A stretch of 18,716 nucleotides of DNA from Treponema sp. (lineage in GTDB: Bacteria; Spirochaetota; Spirochaetia; Treponematales; Treponemataceae): NCBI GenBank assembly GCA_016290335.1, contig JAEETM010000066.1:1-18716 (forward strand), written 5' to 3'. How positions within the stretch are numbered: position 1 is the first letter of the stretch; each line of letters begins with the position of its first letter. The notes below the pieces were generated by a model. The model saw only the letters and a program-made list of their open reading frames with translations. It did not search any database and had not been told where the DNA came from. Both the position numbers and the translations under genes were made by a program. Below, piece by piece: positions 6,184-15,571 of the stretch.

Positions 6184-8616
6184 TTATTTCAACTCTTTCA
6201 ATCTTTTCTCAAGCAGGCGTGTCGTTTCTTTGTAATCCTTAACGGAATCAAGCAATACTAAAAGTGCTTCCGCGTCATCACTTGAAATTACTTTCCTCAG
6301 TATTTTTGTGGAAATTTGGTAATCTAGCGCATCCTCTAAAGATCCTCCGGCTGCAACAAATACCGCTGTAAAATTAATGGTCTGCGTAACAATCCGATTT
6401 CCGAAAGACAAGTCAAATTTGTCCATCAAGACACTGTCAAGCATACTAAGCTTATCTTCGACCTCTTTTTGGGTTCTGTTTCTCAAAACAGCTTCATGAA
6501 ACAGTTCTTCAAGGTCGGTAACCGAAATAAATTTAGCAGTTGATGGCGCATAACTCTTCTCCGGCACACCTTTTCTATTAAGAGAAACTACTTGAGCACG
6601 GTCGTATACCTTGTCACTGATTTCAAAAGTTGACTCGTCACGGTTGGCAGTACCAACAAACCAAATATTGTCAGTAACTCTGACCTTACGACCATCAATG
6701 AGGCTCTTAGCTCCTGTCAACTGACCAAGTTTATCCAGGTAGGCAGTTAATAATTCCTTTTCATCATCAGAAGCATTCGACTTTAAGTCTCCCTGCCTGG
6801 CTTTTTCCATTTTTTCCCAAATTGAATAAATGGACGGATCGTCTGTTGCCATTTTTTTCTTTATGTCATCCGGAAGTTCCATGGGAAGGGTTCTCATATC
6901 TGATGCCACAAGTTCTATTAACCATTTGTTATGATCAGGTTCTTGTAATATCGCTAAAAAATCAGAAAAATAATATTCAATACGCGCAAGGTTCATTTCA
7001 TCCAAAACTATGAAGGTTGGAATTTGTGCGCATCGATCCTTACTGCTTCTATAAAGCTCTATTGTAAAGCTTTTGGCATTAAACTTTTTATTAAAATCAT
7101 TATAATAACCCAATAGTTCATTCCGGTCTCTCCACGACGATTCCACAGGAATCAGTTTGTTAAATCCCGAAATAGCTTCCGAAAAAATACGGGGCAGACT
7201 TGATTTGCCGGTTCCTGACATCCCCTGAAGAATAATAAGACGACTAACTGACATCCCCGCCAGGAATGCCCGAATATCATTATCTGTATAATAGAGTTGC
7301 TCTTCAACGGGACGACTTCCGGCATAATTTTTAACATGCGAAACAATTTCCTGAAGAGAAGTTAACTTACGCCTGCGGATACGCCCAGAGACATCATTTT
7401 TAAAATCGACTGACTCAGTTTCCGTGTCAACTTTAGATAGTGACGGGCAAGTGTCGCCGGTTCTGCTTTCAAGCGCGGTTTTATGACTTTCAAGTTCTTG
7501 CAGCAAATGTTCATTTAATGCATTTGTCGCTTCTACTTCCTGCTTAATAACATCCAACGCCCGTTTTGCGTTTCTTGCTGCAAATAACTCCTCTTGATAT
7601 CTATTGCGTTCAAAAATTAAAGTCTCATTAACCTGCTCCAATCGCTCTGCTTTTTTCGCATTTTCCTCCAACTTCGCTATCGCTGCGTCATCCGGATATC
7701 TTGTATAAATAGACACTAATTTTTCGTGTTTATCGCGAAGTTCCTGCAACGCCGTAACAATTTCTTTCACAGAAGCAATACGTATGCTTTGTTCCGCGCC
7801 CTCTATTTCTGTCTTCACATTATTTAAAAGGCTTTCAAGAAACGCTACTCGTTCTGATAGTTTGTCCCGGCTTTCACTAAAAACTGCCGTCCTTTTCCTT
7901 TCGTCTTCCAGTTGGTTCTCCAAAACGCTGATTTTAGCAGGGTTTGCTTCGTCATATCTGTTCTTTCTTGCTTTAAGGATTTCTTTTAACTCGTCCAGCG
8001 CCTCTTTCTCGTCTTCAAATTTTAGCTTATCATGATCCAATGCTTTCTTATCATTCCATAGCTTTTGTTCACGATCTGATAACTCTTTTAACTGTTGCGT
8101 AAGCTCGTCAGCCTTGTCCTTCCATATTGCTTTTGCTTCTTCAGTTGCTTTCGTCAGCAAATCAATTCTGTCTTTTTCCGCACTTTCCTTAATGTCTTCA
8201 GCCTCTTTGCGGACTTTTGCCGAATAAGAATCTGCTTCGTTCTTAACAGTATTAGCTGTTTCTTTTATTTCTTTAATTTCATTTTTAAGGTCTGTAATTT
8301 CTTTGTCCAAATCTTGCTTTTTGTTCCTGATATTGTCAAGATTTTTCTCTTCCTCTTTCTGTTTTTCGGCAGCTCTCTTTGCAGCATCTTCAGCCTCTTG
8401 TTTTTCCTTATTCCAGAATTCTATTTCTTCCGTAAGTTGCTCAATCAGCCTCTTTTTTATATTTTCGAACTCGGCCTCGCTTTTACTTGCTATCGCGTCG
8501 TCCAATGTAGCAGGTTTGGTTGGTTGTACAGATGGTTGTGTAACCGAGGACTTTTGATCAGGTTTTCCACTTCCTTGTCCTGACTGAGCTTTTGCTTTGT
8601 TTTTCTTTTTTGCCAT
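6184..8616 (-). CDS. Long coiled-coil protein fused to McrB-type AAA+ NTPase (CoCoNuT CnuB-like)
   Basis: 810 residues. A basic, Gln/Ser/Pro-rich tail (1-38) leads into an unbroken Glu/Lys-rich coiled coil (about 48-390). This is followed by a basic patch GRIRRRK (411-417) and an AAA+ domain with Walker A GMSGTGKSS (465-473), Walker B FIVLDEMN (535-542), sensor GTANRDE (655-661) and an Arg-finger-like YDRA (671-674). The DEMNLA block and the ESSWRDRNELLGY motif (492-503) are those of McrB-type motors. McrB rings drive a partner nuclease of the McrC kind, and the next gene supplies a candidate. The long coiled coil in place of an ordinary DNA-reading domain is the hallmark of coiled-coil nuclease tandem (CoCoNuT) systems. 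GGAGG lies 8 nt before ATG 8616, and the gap to the upstream gene is 3 nt. Whether it uses GTP or ATP cannot be told. Confidence 0.85.
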   Translation of the reverse strand: MAKKKNKAKAQSGQGSGKPDQKSSVTQPSVQPTKPATLDDAIASKSEAEFENIKKRLIEQLTEEIEFWNKEKQEAEDAAKRAAEKQKEEEKNLDNIRNKKQDLDKEITDLKNEIKEIKETANTVKNEADSYSAKVRKEAEDIKESAEKDRIDLLTKATEEAKAIWKDKADELTQQLKELSDREQKLWNDKKALDHDKLKFEDEKEALDELKEILKARKNRYDEANPAKISVLENQLEDERKRTAVFSESRDKLSERVAFLESLLNNVKTEIEGAEQSIRIASVKEIVTALQELRDKHEKLVSIYTRYPDDAAIAKLEENAKKAERLEQVNETLIFERNRYQEELFAARNAKRALDVIKQEVEATNALNEHLLQELESHKTALESRTGDTCPSLSKVDTETESVDFKNDVSGRIRRRKLTSLQEIVSHVKNYAGSRPVEEQLYYTDNDIRAFLAGMSVSRLIILQGMSGTGKSSLPRIFSEAISGFNKLIPVESSWRDRNELLGYYNDFNKKFNAKSFTIELYRSSKDRCAQIPTFIVLDEMNLARIEYYFSDFLAILQEPDHNKWLIELVASDMRTLPMELPDDIKKKMATDDPSIYSIWEKMEKARQGDLKSNASDDEKELLTAYLDKLGQLTGAKSLIDGRKVRVTDNIWFVGTANRDESTFEISDKVYDRAQVVSLNRKGVPEKSYAPSTAKFISVTDLEELFHEAVLRNRTQKEVEDKLSMLDSVLMDKFDLSFGNRIVTQTINFTAVFVAAGGSLEDALDYQISTKILRKVISSDDAEALLVLLDSVKDYKETTRLLEKRLKELK

Positions 8617-8619
8617 TCT

Positions 8620-10239
8620 TTAATCCTCCCTGTATGCTTCCAATAAGCTGTTAATCAGGTTAAAAACATTAGCCTTGTAATATTCATAATCATTATTTGA
8701 GAACCTGTCGTCAGTATCATGAGAAACCTTTCTTCTGATTTTGTTCAGGCTGTCAATTAAATTATATTTTTGATTAATATCCGGCTGAGCGAGAAACTTA
8801 TTTATTTGAATATCACCAAGATGATATTCCACAATAAGCAAATTAACGAACTTTTCCACAATACTGTTTCCGAATGTATGACCGAGCCTCTTAACAATAG
8901 TTTGTAAATATTTAGTTCCTATCCATTTCAAACTGTCGACATCCAGATGCACATTATCACATATACGCTTTTTATAAACCCCGTATCCATAAGTCGAAAT
9001 ATCATCGAATGCTTTTTGTTGGATCAGGTTAAGATTATCCTGCGTAATTGAACGGAACAAAGAATTAAATAAACTTTCAACGACGCATCTTGCCAAATTA
9101 TTGACAATATTCTCTTTCTCCAAAAGGCTGTGCTGCCGCTGCATTAAAGCGTAAATACGCCTCATATCATCGTATACGTATGGAAACTGCGAACGGTAGA
9201 GTTTTAAAAGAGGCATCGTTTCAATTAAAAACACTTCATAATCTTTATCCTTAATCTTACGTTTATAGGAAGAACTGATTTTACAAATCTCGTTATACAA
9301 AAAGTCCTTTACCGGTTTCCCGGCCAAATACGCATTTTCCGATAATTCCATCCATTGAATCTGCCTTAGGAAATAGTTATCGTCTATTCCGCTAAAATCA
9401 AAAGGTGACTCCGTACGGTAACCACCGGGATAACTTGGATCAATGATTATTCTCATCCTTAAATAAATATTTATCGGATCTCTTTGTAGAGTTCTAATAA
9501 ACATTTTTCCCCTTAAAGACCCTTTATTGGCAATTTTAAAAGGATGTTCAGACTGTTCTTCCTCAACACTATCAATTTCCTCGTCAAAGGATTCTAAATC
9601 GGCAAAGAGATCAATAGCTTCTTCATTTGCAAACGAATCAATAGCTTCTTCTTTTGTTATTTCTCCCTCATCATATTCTTTTGATAATTTTAAGTTTTTA
9701 AAATATGCTTTGTATGCTCTTTGCAATTTTGATTGTTTAATAATTACCGGTTCAAACGTAGCTGCTTCATTACCTTCAGTTGTTAATTTAAGTGGCAGTA
9801 ACGGTCCTCTAAATAAAGATATCTGTCCTACATCACCAAAATGAAAATATGGCAATACCTCTTTTTTTATTGCATTGATAAACATATATCCGTATTGCGA
9901 TTCAGAAGATACACGTTCGGAAATAACAGAACCGTTTAGATACTTCGTCCCATCTTCCGTTAATTTCCATGGTTTCCTGCTTTCTCTTTCAGCATAGTTC
10001 TTTTCCTGTAAATGTATAAGAACTTTATCCACAAGACTTTCTGCTGCATTTAACGCGTTTGCAATGCCCCTTGTAGACAATCCGATTGATACAAGCCTCA
10101 GCACAGTTTCTTCATACACATCGAGATAATTTTCTAAAGGAGGTGTCGCTTCGCACTCAACCGCTATTACGGGAAGCGCAATATCAATGGCTTGTTTGTT
10201 GGGTACAAACCGCCTGATATTTAATATATCAATATTCAC
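8620..10239 (-). CDS. Winged-helix protein with C-terminal HEPN-like motif (putative RNase)
   Basis: 539 residues from GTG 10239. I chose this start because AAGGAGG lies exactly eight bases before it. The upstream ATG at 10275 lacks such a site and would add 12 residues. An 11-bp overlap with the helicase stop remains. About 42-102 form a winged helix (LSTRGIANALNAAESLVDKV, ending KPWKLTEDGTKYL). An acidic linker (189-232) holds a duplicated nonapeptide. A helical C-terminal half ends with KIRRKVSHDTDD, whose R502-x4-H507 matches the R-x4-6-H active site of HEPN RNases inside a helical bundle (about 440-539). HEPN toxins cut RNA to halt growth, and here the protein would be the likely killing arm of the operon. 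The second motif position is Arg rather than the common Asn. I do not recognise the middle domain. HEPN assignment is inference from motif and position. Confidence 0.6.
   Translation of the reverse strand: MNIDILNIRRFVPNKQAIDIALPVIAVECEATPPLENYLDVYEETVLRLVSIGLSTRGIANALNAAESLVDKVLIHLQEKNYAERESRKPWKLTEDGTKYLNGSVISERVSSESQYGYMFINAIKKEVLPYFHFGDVGQISLFRGPLLPLKLTTEGNEAATFEPVIIKQSKLQRAYKAYFKNLKLSKEYDEGEITKEEAIDSFANEEAIDLFADLESFDEEIDSVEEEQSEHPFKIANKGSLRGKMFIRTLQRDPINIYLRMRIIIDPSYPGGYRTESPFDFSGIDDNYFLRQIQWMELSENAYLAGKPVKDFLYNEICKISSSYKRKIKDKDYEVFLIETMPLLKLYRSQFPYVYDDMRRIYALMQRQHSLLEKENIVNNLARCVVESLFNSLFRSITQDNLNLIQQKAFDDISTYGYGVYKKRICDNVHLDVDSLKWIGTKYLQTIVKRLGHTFGNSIVEKFVNLLIVEYHLGDIQINKFLAQPDINQKYNLIDSLNKIRRKVSHDTDDRFSNNDYEYYKANVFNLINSLLEAYRED
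9598..9651 (-). repeat. Imperfect 27-bp tandem duplication in the HEPN-like gene
   Basis: Two adjacent 27-bp copies (9598-9624 and 9625-9651) encode EEAIDLFAD and EEAIDSFAN in the acidic linker. They differ at only a few bases, so the duplication is recent or kept similar. Confidence 0.7.
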
Positions 10240-13200
10240 GGTAACAACCTCCTTGCCCAAACGTACAGATATCATACAACCGCTTAAAGCATGGAATCTG
10301 CATCAATGTTTCCGCGTCTCCATAAACGGCCAGCTGCTTTATTGAACGACTGAAAGCAACACACAATCGGTTAGGTTTCTCCAAAAAACCTACTACCGGC
10401 GCCTTTCCATTTTTTGATGGGTTCGCACGGACGCAGGAAAGCAACACATAATCAAATTCTTTTCCCTGAAAAGCGTCAACAGTACCGACTTCTATGTTAC
10501 TCTTTTCTTCGTCATTAAGGAATTTATCTAAATGACTGACAAGCAAATGAACTTGTGCGGAATAGAAGGTAATAATACCTATGGTTGCTTTCGGATCTAC
10601 ATTCAAAATTATACGGACGTCTTTGACAATAGCTTCAACTTCCGGCAACCTGCTTTTTGATATTCCATTTGTTTCTACTCCTCTGGAAATTGGTACGTTA
10701 ATAAACGTCAACGCCCTCCCATTGTTAATTTCCGACGGACTTGACCTAAGTTCTGGTGTAACACTTTTTGCAGTTTCCAAAAGTCCATCATAAAAAATTT
10801 CGCTTACAAATTTACAAATTTCAGGATGCATTCTAAACTGTCTGGTTAAGCGAAGAGCTTTGGGCTTTTGTCCGACTGCGAACATTTCAAAAAGCCGCTC
10901 AAACAAACTCTTTTCCATTTCAGGAATATCCGTAAACCGGGGATCTTCTTTCAATAGCTTTAAAACATCTGGTTCAAGCATATGGGGGAGTTGCTTATGG
11001 TCTCCAACCAGGATAACTTTTTTACCCATCGACATAGGAATGAACAAATCCAAAGGATTCGCCCTGGCAGCTTCATCAATTATCACAAGATCATACTCTT
11101 TATCTTTAACGTTTAAGTCCAGACTTGTCTGGCATGTTGCTGCCGTAGTTACCGAGTATTTACTTACGATTGCCTCGGAATCTTGTTCAATACGGCTTAA
11201 AAAATCACTGATAATAAGTGATTTTTTCCCTTCTAAATCAGATAACTTGCTGTAGTAGTGCTTGGAAAATGCATTGGCAAGGTTCAGTATACATTCGTTA
11301 ATCATTCTTTTGTCTTTTATATCAACAGAAACACGCTCTTTACAAAATTGTTTCTTCAGAGTCTTAACTGCTTGTACATACTCTTGAAAGCCTTCTGCAG
11401 TAAAATTATCATCACTTACCGCTTCTATCGATTCCCTGATTCTTTCCGGAATATTTAAATCTTCATTTATTCGAATATATGCCGCCAGGCGCCTGGCATT
11501 TCTTGCTCCGTCATCTTCGAATTCTTCTTTTGTCAATCTCTGTTCCTCAAGCTTTTTAACAATCAAATCCTCGTAATCATCATCTGAAATCGTAGCGGAA
11601 GCAATAACCGTTTTTGCTAATTCGACTGTTTCCTTTGGATAAGGAATATCCGCAAAGCTAAGATACTGATTTATTAATAATATTGCCTTATCAATTGGTT
11701 CCCCGGCATTTTTGTATGAGAGAAATGCATCGTCTAAACGTCTCTTGTTTTCGACATATTCTGGCGCAGAAGTGTTTTCAACCATTCTGCCAAGCGTATT
11801 TTTTAGTTCAGCCAACCATTTATCCAACACCTTTTGATATTGTTCTTTGCTGCTGTCTTTTGTTCGTTTTGCAGTCTTACGAAATGCAGGTAAATCCCCA
11901 GGTAAAGGTGTGGATATTGCATTGTCAACAGCCTCATTTTGAAAACTGGAAATTAATATTTTCGGACTTTTCATCAAATAGCCGTCTTTTATCTTTTGGC
12001 GATCCTTTTCTTTCGCTTCAAAAATCTCCCTGAATCTTTCAATAATCGCTTTTATTACTGTTGTTTTGCCAGTGCCCGGAGGACCTTGTATTAAAGCAAT
12101 ATCAGGAGTATTAATTGCCAGATCAAGAGCAGCTATCTGTTCCGGATTCAATTCAACAGCACGTTTGAAGTTTCTTTTGAGTTCGTCAGTAACCGGCTTT
12201 ATTTTGCTCCAGTTGTCTGACAATACATACCTTGATGTTCCGGTTTCTATCAGTGAAACGATATATTTTATGGGTGATTTATTATTAAGCATTCTTTCTC
12301 TTGCTGCCAGCCTGCGGGCCATTATATACCAATCCCCTGCTGTATAGAGTGTTAACGCTCCGCTTGGTGGAATAAGTTCGGTATTATCACCCGCTTCAAG
12401 AAAAGTTGTGATTCTGTTACCGGAAATTTTCCTGATCTTGCCAACACCAACCTGCCGTTTGTTACTGCTGTTTTTACTGTTTTGTTTATCATTGCTGTCT
12501 TGAGCATACCTGACAGGCTGATTCCTGCGTCCAGTTTCTTTTTCCGGAACCCCTAGTTCCTTTCCTATAAAGGAATCATCCAGTTCCTCTTCAACTTCAA
12601 ATTCATATGAAACACCGCTAACTTCAGAACGAAAAGAGAATGAAACGTAATACAGTTCACCAAATTCATCACTCTCTATCTCAAGGAGTTTTTTGTTGAG
12701 TGCATCATATGCTTCCCAACGCGCAAAGTAAGAAGCTGGATTTGATATTTTTTCTAAATCAGCTTTTAAATCATCATTCACCTCTGTCGATTCCGACTCA
12801 GTTACAAAATTTATCTCAGGTGCCACGTAAATATCTACAGGAAGGTCGTTTTTCTCTTTCAAGTATGCTTCTCTATCAGCAAATATTCCCCGGGCTGTAT
12901 TCTGCGCAATTAAATACTTTTTTCCGCCTATAAAACGAATAGTATCCTTCTGTTTTTTCTTGTTTTTATAATTTAAACAAAAAATTGCCGGCATACCAAG
13001 TTGGTCCCAGACATAGCCTTGGTACAGGTTATCAGTATTATGGGATTTAAGAAACTCATCTCCCACAATTATGTTAATTGGTGTCTTATATTCCGTTACC
13101 GTTTGGAACGTATAAACCTGTACTTCAATAAAACTTTCTTCAACACCATCGATTAAGAACATACACCGATACGCACCGTAGCTTTCACCTTCTAACAAAT

Positions 13201-13411
13201 CCAATAGATAATCTGCAGTGTTCGGACTTGCTTTACAAAGGATAACATTATCATTCTTTCTATCTTTCCCATATTGGCTGACGAAAAAAAACTGATTATC
13301 CTGCGATGGTTCTACCCGTATAAGAATGCCTTCTTTATAACCGGCAGAGACATCATCGTAAGTAAGTTTTATTTTCAATCCTTTTGCAGAATATATATCA
13401 GATATTTTCAC
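10229..13411 (-). CDS. UPF1/DNA2-type superfamily 1 helicase (CoCoNuT CnuH-like)
   Basis: 1060 residues. The N-terminal ~410 residues are beta-rich with a Ser/Asn/Lys-rich spacer (300-325) and may hold nucleic-acid-binding barrels. The SF1B motor follows: Walker A GPPGTGKTT (443-451), motif II DEAA (789-792), motif III GDHKQLPH (803-810), motif IV TRQFRMHP (856-863), motif V VGTVDAFQGKEFD (975-987) and motif VI VAFSRS (1018-1023). A ~280-residue helical insertion separates motifs Ia and II. UPF1-like enzymes move 5'-3' on RNA or single-stranded DNA and strip proteins. In this operon it probably opens or scans foreign transcripts or DNA for the effectors. GTG 13411 shares GTGA with the kinase stop and has GGAGG just upstream, so translation is coupled. 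All catalytic motifs look intact. The substrate is unknown. Confidence 0.85.
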   Translation of the reverse strand: MKISDIYSAKGLKIKLTYDDVSAGYKEGILIRVEPSQDNQFFFVSQYGKDRKNDNVILCKASPNTADYLLDLLEGESYGAYRCMFLIDGVEESFIEVQVYTFQTVTEYKTPINIIVGDEFLKSHNTDNLYQGYVWDQLGMPAIFCLNYKNKKKQKDTIRFIGGKKYLIAQNTARGIFADREAYLKEKNDLPVDIYVAPEINFVTESESTEVNDDLKADLEKISNPASYFARWEAYDALNKKLLEIESDEFGELYYVSFSFRSEVSGVSYEFEVEEELDDSFIGKELGVPEKETGRRNQPVRYAQDSNDKQNSKNSSNKRQVGVGKIRKISGNRITTFLEAGDNTELIPPSGALTLYTAGDWYIMARRLAARERMLNNKSPIKYIVSLIETGTSRYVLSDNWSKIKPVTDELKRNFKRAVELNPEQIAALDLAINTPDIALIQGPPGTGKTTVIKAIIERFREIFEAKEKDRQKIKDGYLMKSPKILISSFQNEAVDNAISTPLPGDLPAFRKTAKRTKDSSKEQYQKVLDKWLAELKNTLGRMVENTSAPEYVENKRRLDDAFLSYKNAGEPIDKAILLINQYLSFADIPYPKETVELAKTVIASATISDDDYEDLIVKKLEEQRLTKEEFEDDGARNARRLAAYIRINEDLNIPERIRESIEAVSDDNFTAEGFQEYVQAVKTLKKQFCKERVSVDIKDKRMINECILNLANAFSKHYYSKLSDLEGKKSLIISDFLSRIEQDSEAIVSKYSVTTAATCQTSLDLNVKDKEYDLVIIDEAARANPLDLFIPMSMGKKVILVGDHKQLPHMLEPDVLKLLKEDPRFTDIPEMEKSLFERLFEMFAVGQKPKALRLTRQFRMHPEICKFVSEIFYDGLLETAKSVTPELRSSPSEINNGRALTFINVPISRGVETNGISKSRLPEVEAIVKDVRIILNVDPKATIGIITFYSAQVHLLVSHLDKFLNDEEKSNIEVGTVDAFQGKEFDYVLLSCVRANPSKNGKAPVVGFLEKPNRLCVAFSRSIKQLAVYGDAETLMQIPCFKRLYDICTFGQGGCYREY

Positions 13412-14859
13412 TTTGCTTCCTCCAAAAATCTCGCCATTCGAACGAAAGAGTACTTTTTACCGCCAATTTCAATTTTTACATTTTGTTCAAAAAATATTAA
13501 ATCACCATTTTCAAGAAGAATCCTATCATTATTTTCTATCTTTAAATATTCTTTTGTGCGCCAGCGCTGAACCACAATGCCTTCTTTGAAAAACTCATTG
13601 TACGCCCAGTAACCTTCTCGATTCTTGGCTATCGTCATAAAGTTTTCTTCAGCATTTAAGTTTTCTGTAGCTTCATCATACTTGAGAACATACAGGTTCT
13701 TAATATAATTTTTTCCTTCCCTAAGGATATATGTATTATCTGCTTCCGGTTGTTTTCTTTTGTCTATAGCAGCTCCGTTACGATAGCTTTCGCCTTCTCT
13801 AAGCAGATTGTAAAAATTCAGTTTTGCTGCAGGTTTTGATGGCGCGTCACACCAAGGACAAACTCCGTAAACTCTGCCGCTTTTCCCGGGGTAATGCCAT
13901 GCCCCGCAAGACGGACATTTGATGACCTTGTTAGTCGCTTCAAGTAAAGCAAATTCAAACTCTTGCGCAGTTGGTCTGGACAAACGGTTTTTCTTTCCAT
14001 CAACAAAACATCTACGGAAAAGTTTTTTCAGCTTATCAGTCAGCACAATATCTTCAGGAAGCATGCTTTTTGAATTGGCATCAGTAACATACTCATATTT
14101 GCCTGCAAGTGCAGCTTCTTCATCCTCGGGCGAGCCATCCAAAACATCGTCACTTATGTAAGGATGTCCTATGCGCAGCAATTCAAAAAGAATAACCGCA
14201 AGTGAATAATTATCAGATAATACATCCGGATTTCTCTTTCTGTCTATAACTTCAGGGGCAATATATCGAGGAGTCCCTAATACTGTAGCGGCCCCTTTTC
14301 CTGCAATATAAATGTTATCTACATCAATCATCTTTATAGATATACTTGTTTTGGATGCACCTGTTTTTGACAGTACTTTTTTTATTTTGACAAGAATGTT
14401 ATTCCCTGAGATATCACAGTAAGAAAGGTTCCTTTTCTCAAGAGATTTAAAAGCCTTGGCGATAACATATCCGATAAAAATTCTTTGCCGCAACCCAAAA
14501 CCTTGATTATACCATTCCGCAAACGACATTTCCTTATCGGGAATCAAAAACGAGTTAAGAGGAACATGGTCAACCACTTTTTCCATTACATAACCAACAT
14601 ATGGTTTTTCTATAACGTCTTCGACCTTGACAAAGTTCGGCGGCATTTCGATATTTTGAATAAAATGAAGTCTGTCTATAATATCTTCATCAATTACACT
14701 TGAACCATTCGGATAATAGAACTTAATCATTTTACGCTCAGTTGCGTCTTCATAAACTACTCCTTGAGCGCCATATCCATAAGGTTTTCCCAATATATAC
14801 TTTTTGCCGCTGGAACCAGTGATTGTCTCACCGGAAAGATCCTTCATTCTTTCTTTCAT
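13408..14859 (-). CDS. Protein kinase-like protein of TerY-P triad, with zinc ribbon
   Basis: Ser/Thr-kinase fold, 483 residues from ATG 14859. AGGGG lies 9 nt upstream, whereas TTG 14868 sits directly on that site and is less likely. Numbering from TTG 14868 (subtract 3 for the chosen start), the glycine loop is GYGAQGVVYE (31-40), the ATP lysine K49, the catalytic loop CDISGNN (151-157, D152/N157), the metal-binding aspartate lies in DVD (182-184, replacing DFG), APE is 204-206 and SDNYS is 218-222. A zinc ribbon (C318/C321, C337/C340) follows, then a beta-rich C-terminal domain (about 375-480) that could be FHA-like but lacks clear signature residues. In TerY-P modules the kinase works against the PP2C phosphatase encoded just upstream; the genes overlap by 32 bp. 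The kinase is probably active since K, D, N and metal Asp are present. Its targets may be the vWA protein or helicase. Confidence 0.8.
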   Translation of the reverse strand: MKERMKDLSGETITGSSGKKYILGKPYGYGAQGVVYEDATERKMIKFYYPNGSSVIDEDIIDRLHFIQNIEMPPNFVKVEDVIEKPYVGYVMEKVVDHVPLNSFLIPDKEMSFAEWYNQGFGLRQRIFIGYVIAKAFKSLEKRNLSYCDISGNNILVKIKKVLSKTGASKTSISIKMIDVDNIYIAGKGAATVLGTPRYIAPEVIDRKRNPDVLSDNYSLAVILFELLRIGHPYISDDVLDGSPEDEEAALAGKYEYVTDANSKSMLPEDIVLTDKLKKLFRRCFVDGKKNRLSRPTAQEFEFALLEATNKVIKCPSCGAWHYPGKSGRVYGVCPWCDAPSKPAAKLNFYNLLREGESYRNGAAIDKRKQPEADNTYILREGKNYIKNLYVLKYDEATENLNAEENFMTIAKNREGYWAYNEFFKEGIVVQRWRTKEYLKIENNDRILLENGDLIFFEQNVKIEIGGKKYSFVRMARFLEEAK

Positions 14860-15571
14860 ACTTAACAACCCCTATAGTCCTGTCATCTGCGCTAAATTCT
14901 GAAATATCAAGTACCAGAGATTCTAACTCCTGCTTAATTCTTCCTTCAGTAATATTCATTTCGATTTCTTTAACGAGCTCTATTTCGCGACCAAGTTGGA
15001 TTCCGTTCGAAACACCATCCGAACAAACAAAAACAACATAGTTGTCATTGTTTTTTAACATTACCTCTTTTGTCCAAAAATCTGCAGAGCTCACTGATTC
15101 GCAAAGACACAGCGTCTGGTTGGCAAACAGTTTATTATCTTCTGGTGAACAAATTTTAATCTCTCCGGATGTAACGGCTAAAAGACTATCCCCAACAGAA
15201 AACAGCAATAACCTGTCGCCAAGTTTCATCGCAATACTCAAAGTTGCGCAGCAATCACCAATTATTTCTTTACTAAGAAATAACTTCCATTCAGTAATAA
15301 GCCTGTTTACTATTACATGAAAATCAATTTTGATTATTCCCCTCTTGACGTCAGAAAAAACCTTTTTTGCTGATAGGATTGCCGCTTCAGAACCGGTTTT
15401 AGCTTTTTTGCATGATCCAACCCCATCAGATAAAGCCAGAACAAAGTCCTCGCCAATAACGGTATACCCCACTGAGTCCTGATTAGAAATGTTATTAGAG
15501 AAATGATTAAAACCGATATCTGATACGGTAACAACTATTATGTCCCCGCACTTTTCCTCACTGGAAATCAT
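14828..15571 (-). CDS. PP2C-type Ser/Thr phosphatase of TerY-P triad
   Basis: 247 residues with the PP2C metal-binding pattern: QD (31-32), LALSDGVGS (45-53), GDCCATL (105-111), SVGDS (125-129), VFVCSDGVSNG (180-190) and SADDRTIGVV (227-236). All expected metal aspartates are visible. It would remove phosphates placed by the downstream kinase. ATG 15571 overlaps the vWA stop (ATGA, 15568-15571) and has GAGG upstream, indicating coupled translation. Length is typical of the compact, cytoplasmic PP2C_2 group. No membrane segment or signal peptide is present. Confidence 0.88.
   Translation of the reverse strand: MISSEEKCGDIIVVTVSDIGFNHFSNNISNQDSVGYTVIGEDFVLALSDGVGSCKKAKTGSEAAILSAKKVFSDVKRGIIKIDFHVIVNRLITEWKLFLSKEIIGDCCATLSIAMKLGDRLLLFSVGDSLLAVTSGEIKICSPEDNKLFANQTLCLCESVSSADFWTKEVMLKNNDNYVVFVCSDGVSNGIQLGREIELVKEIEMNITEGRIKQELESLVLDISEFSADDRTIGVVKYERKNEGSFR

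Noticed and set aside
10025..10033. Perfect DnaA box (TTATCCACA)
   Set aside because: A single copy inside a coding gene with no cluster, AT-rich tract or intergenic context; it is likely chance.
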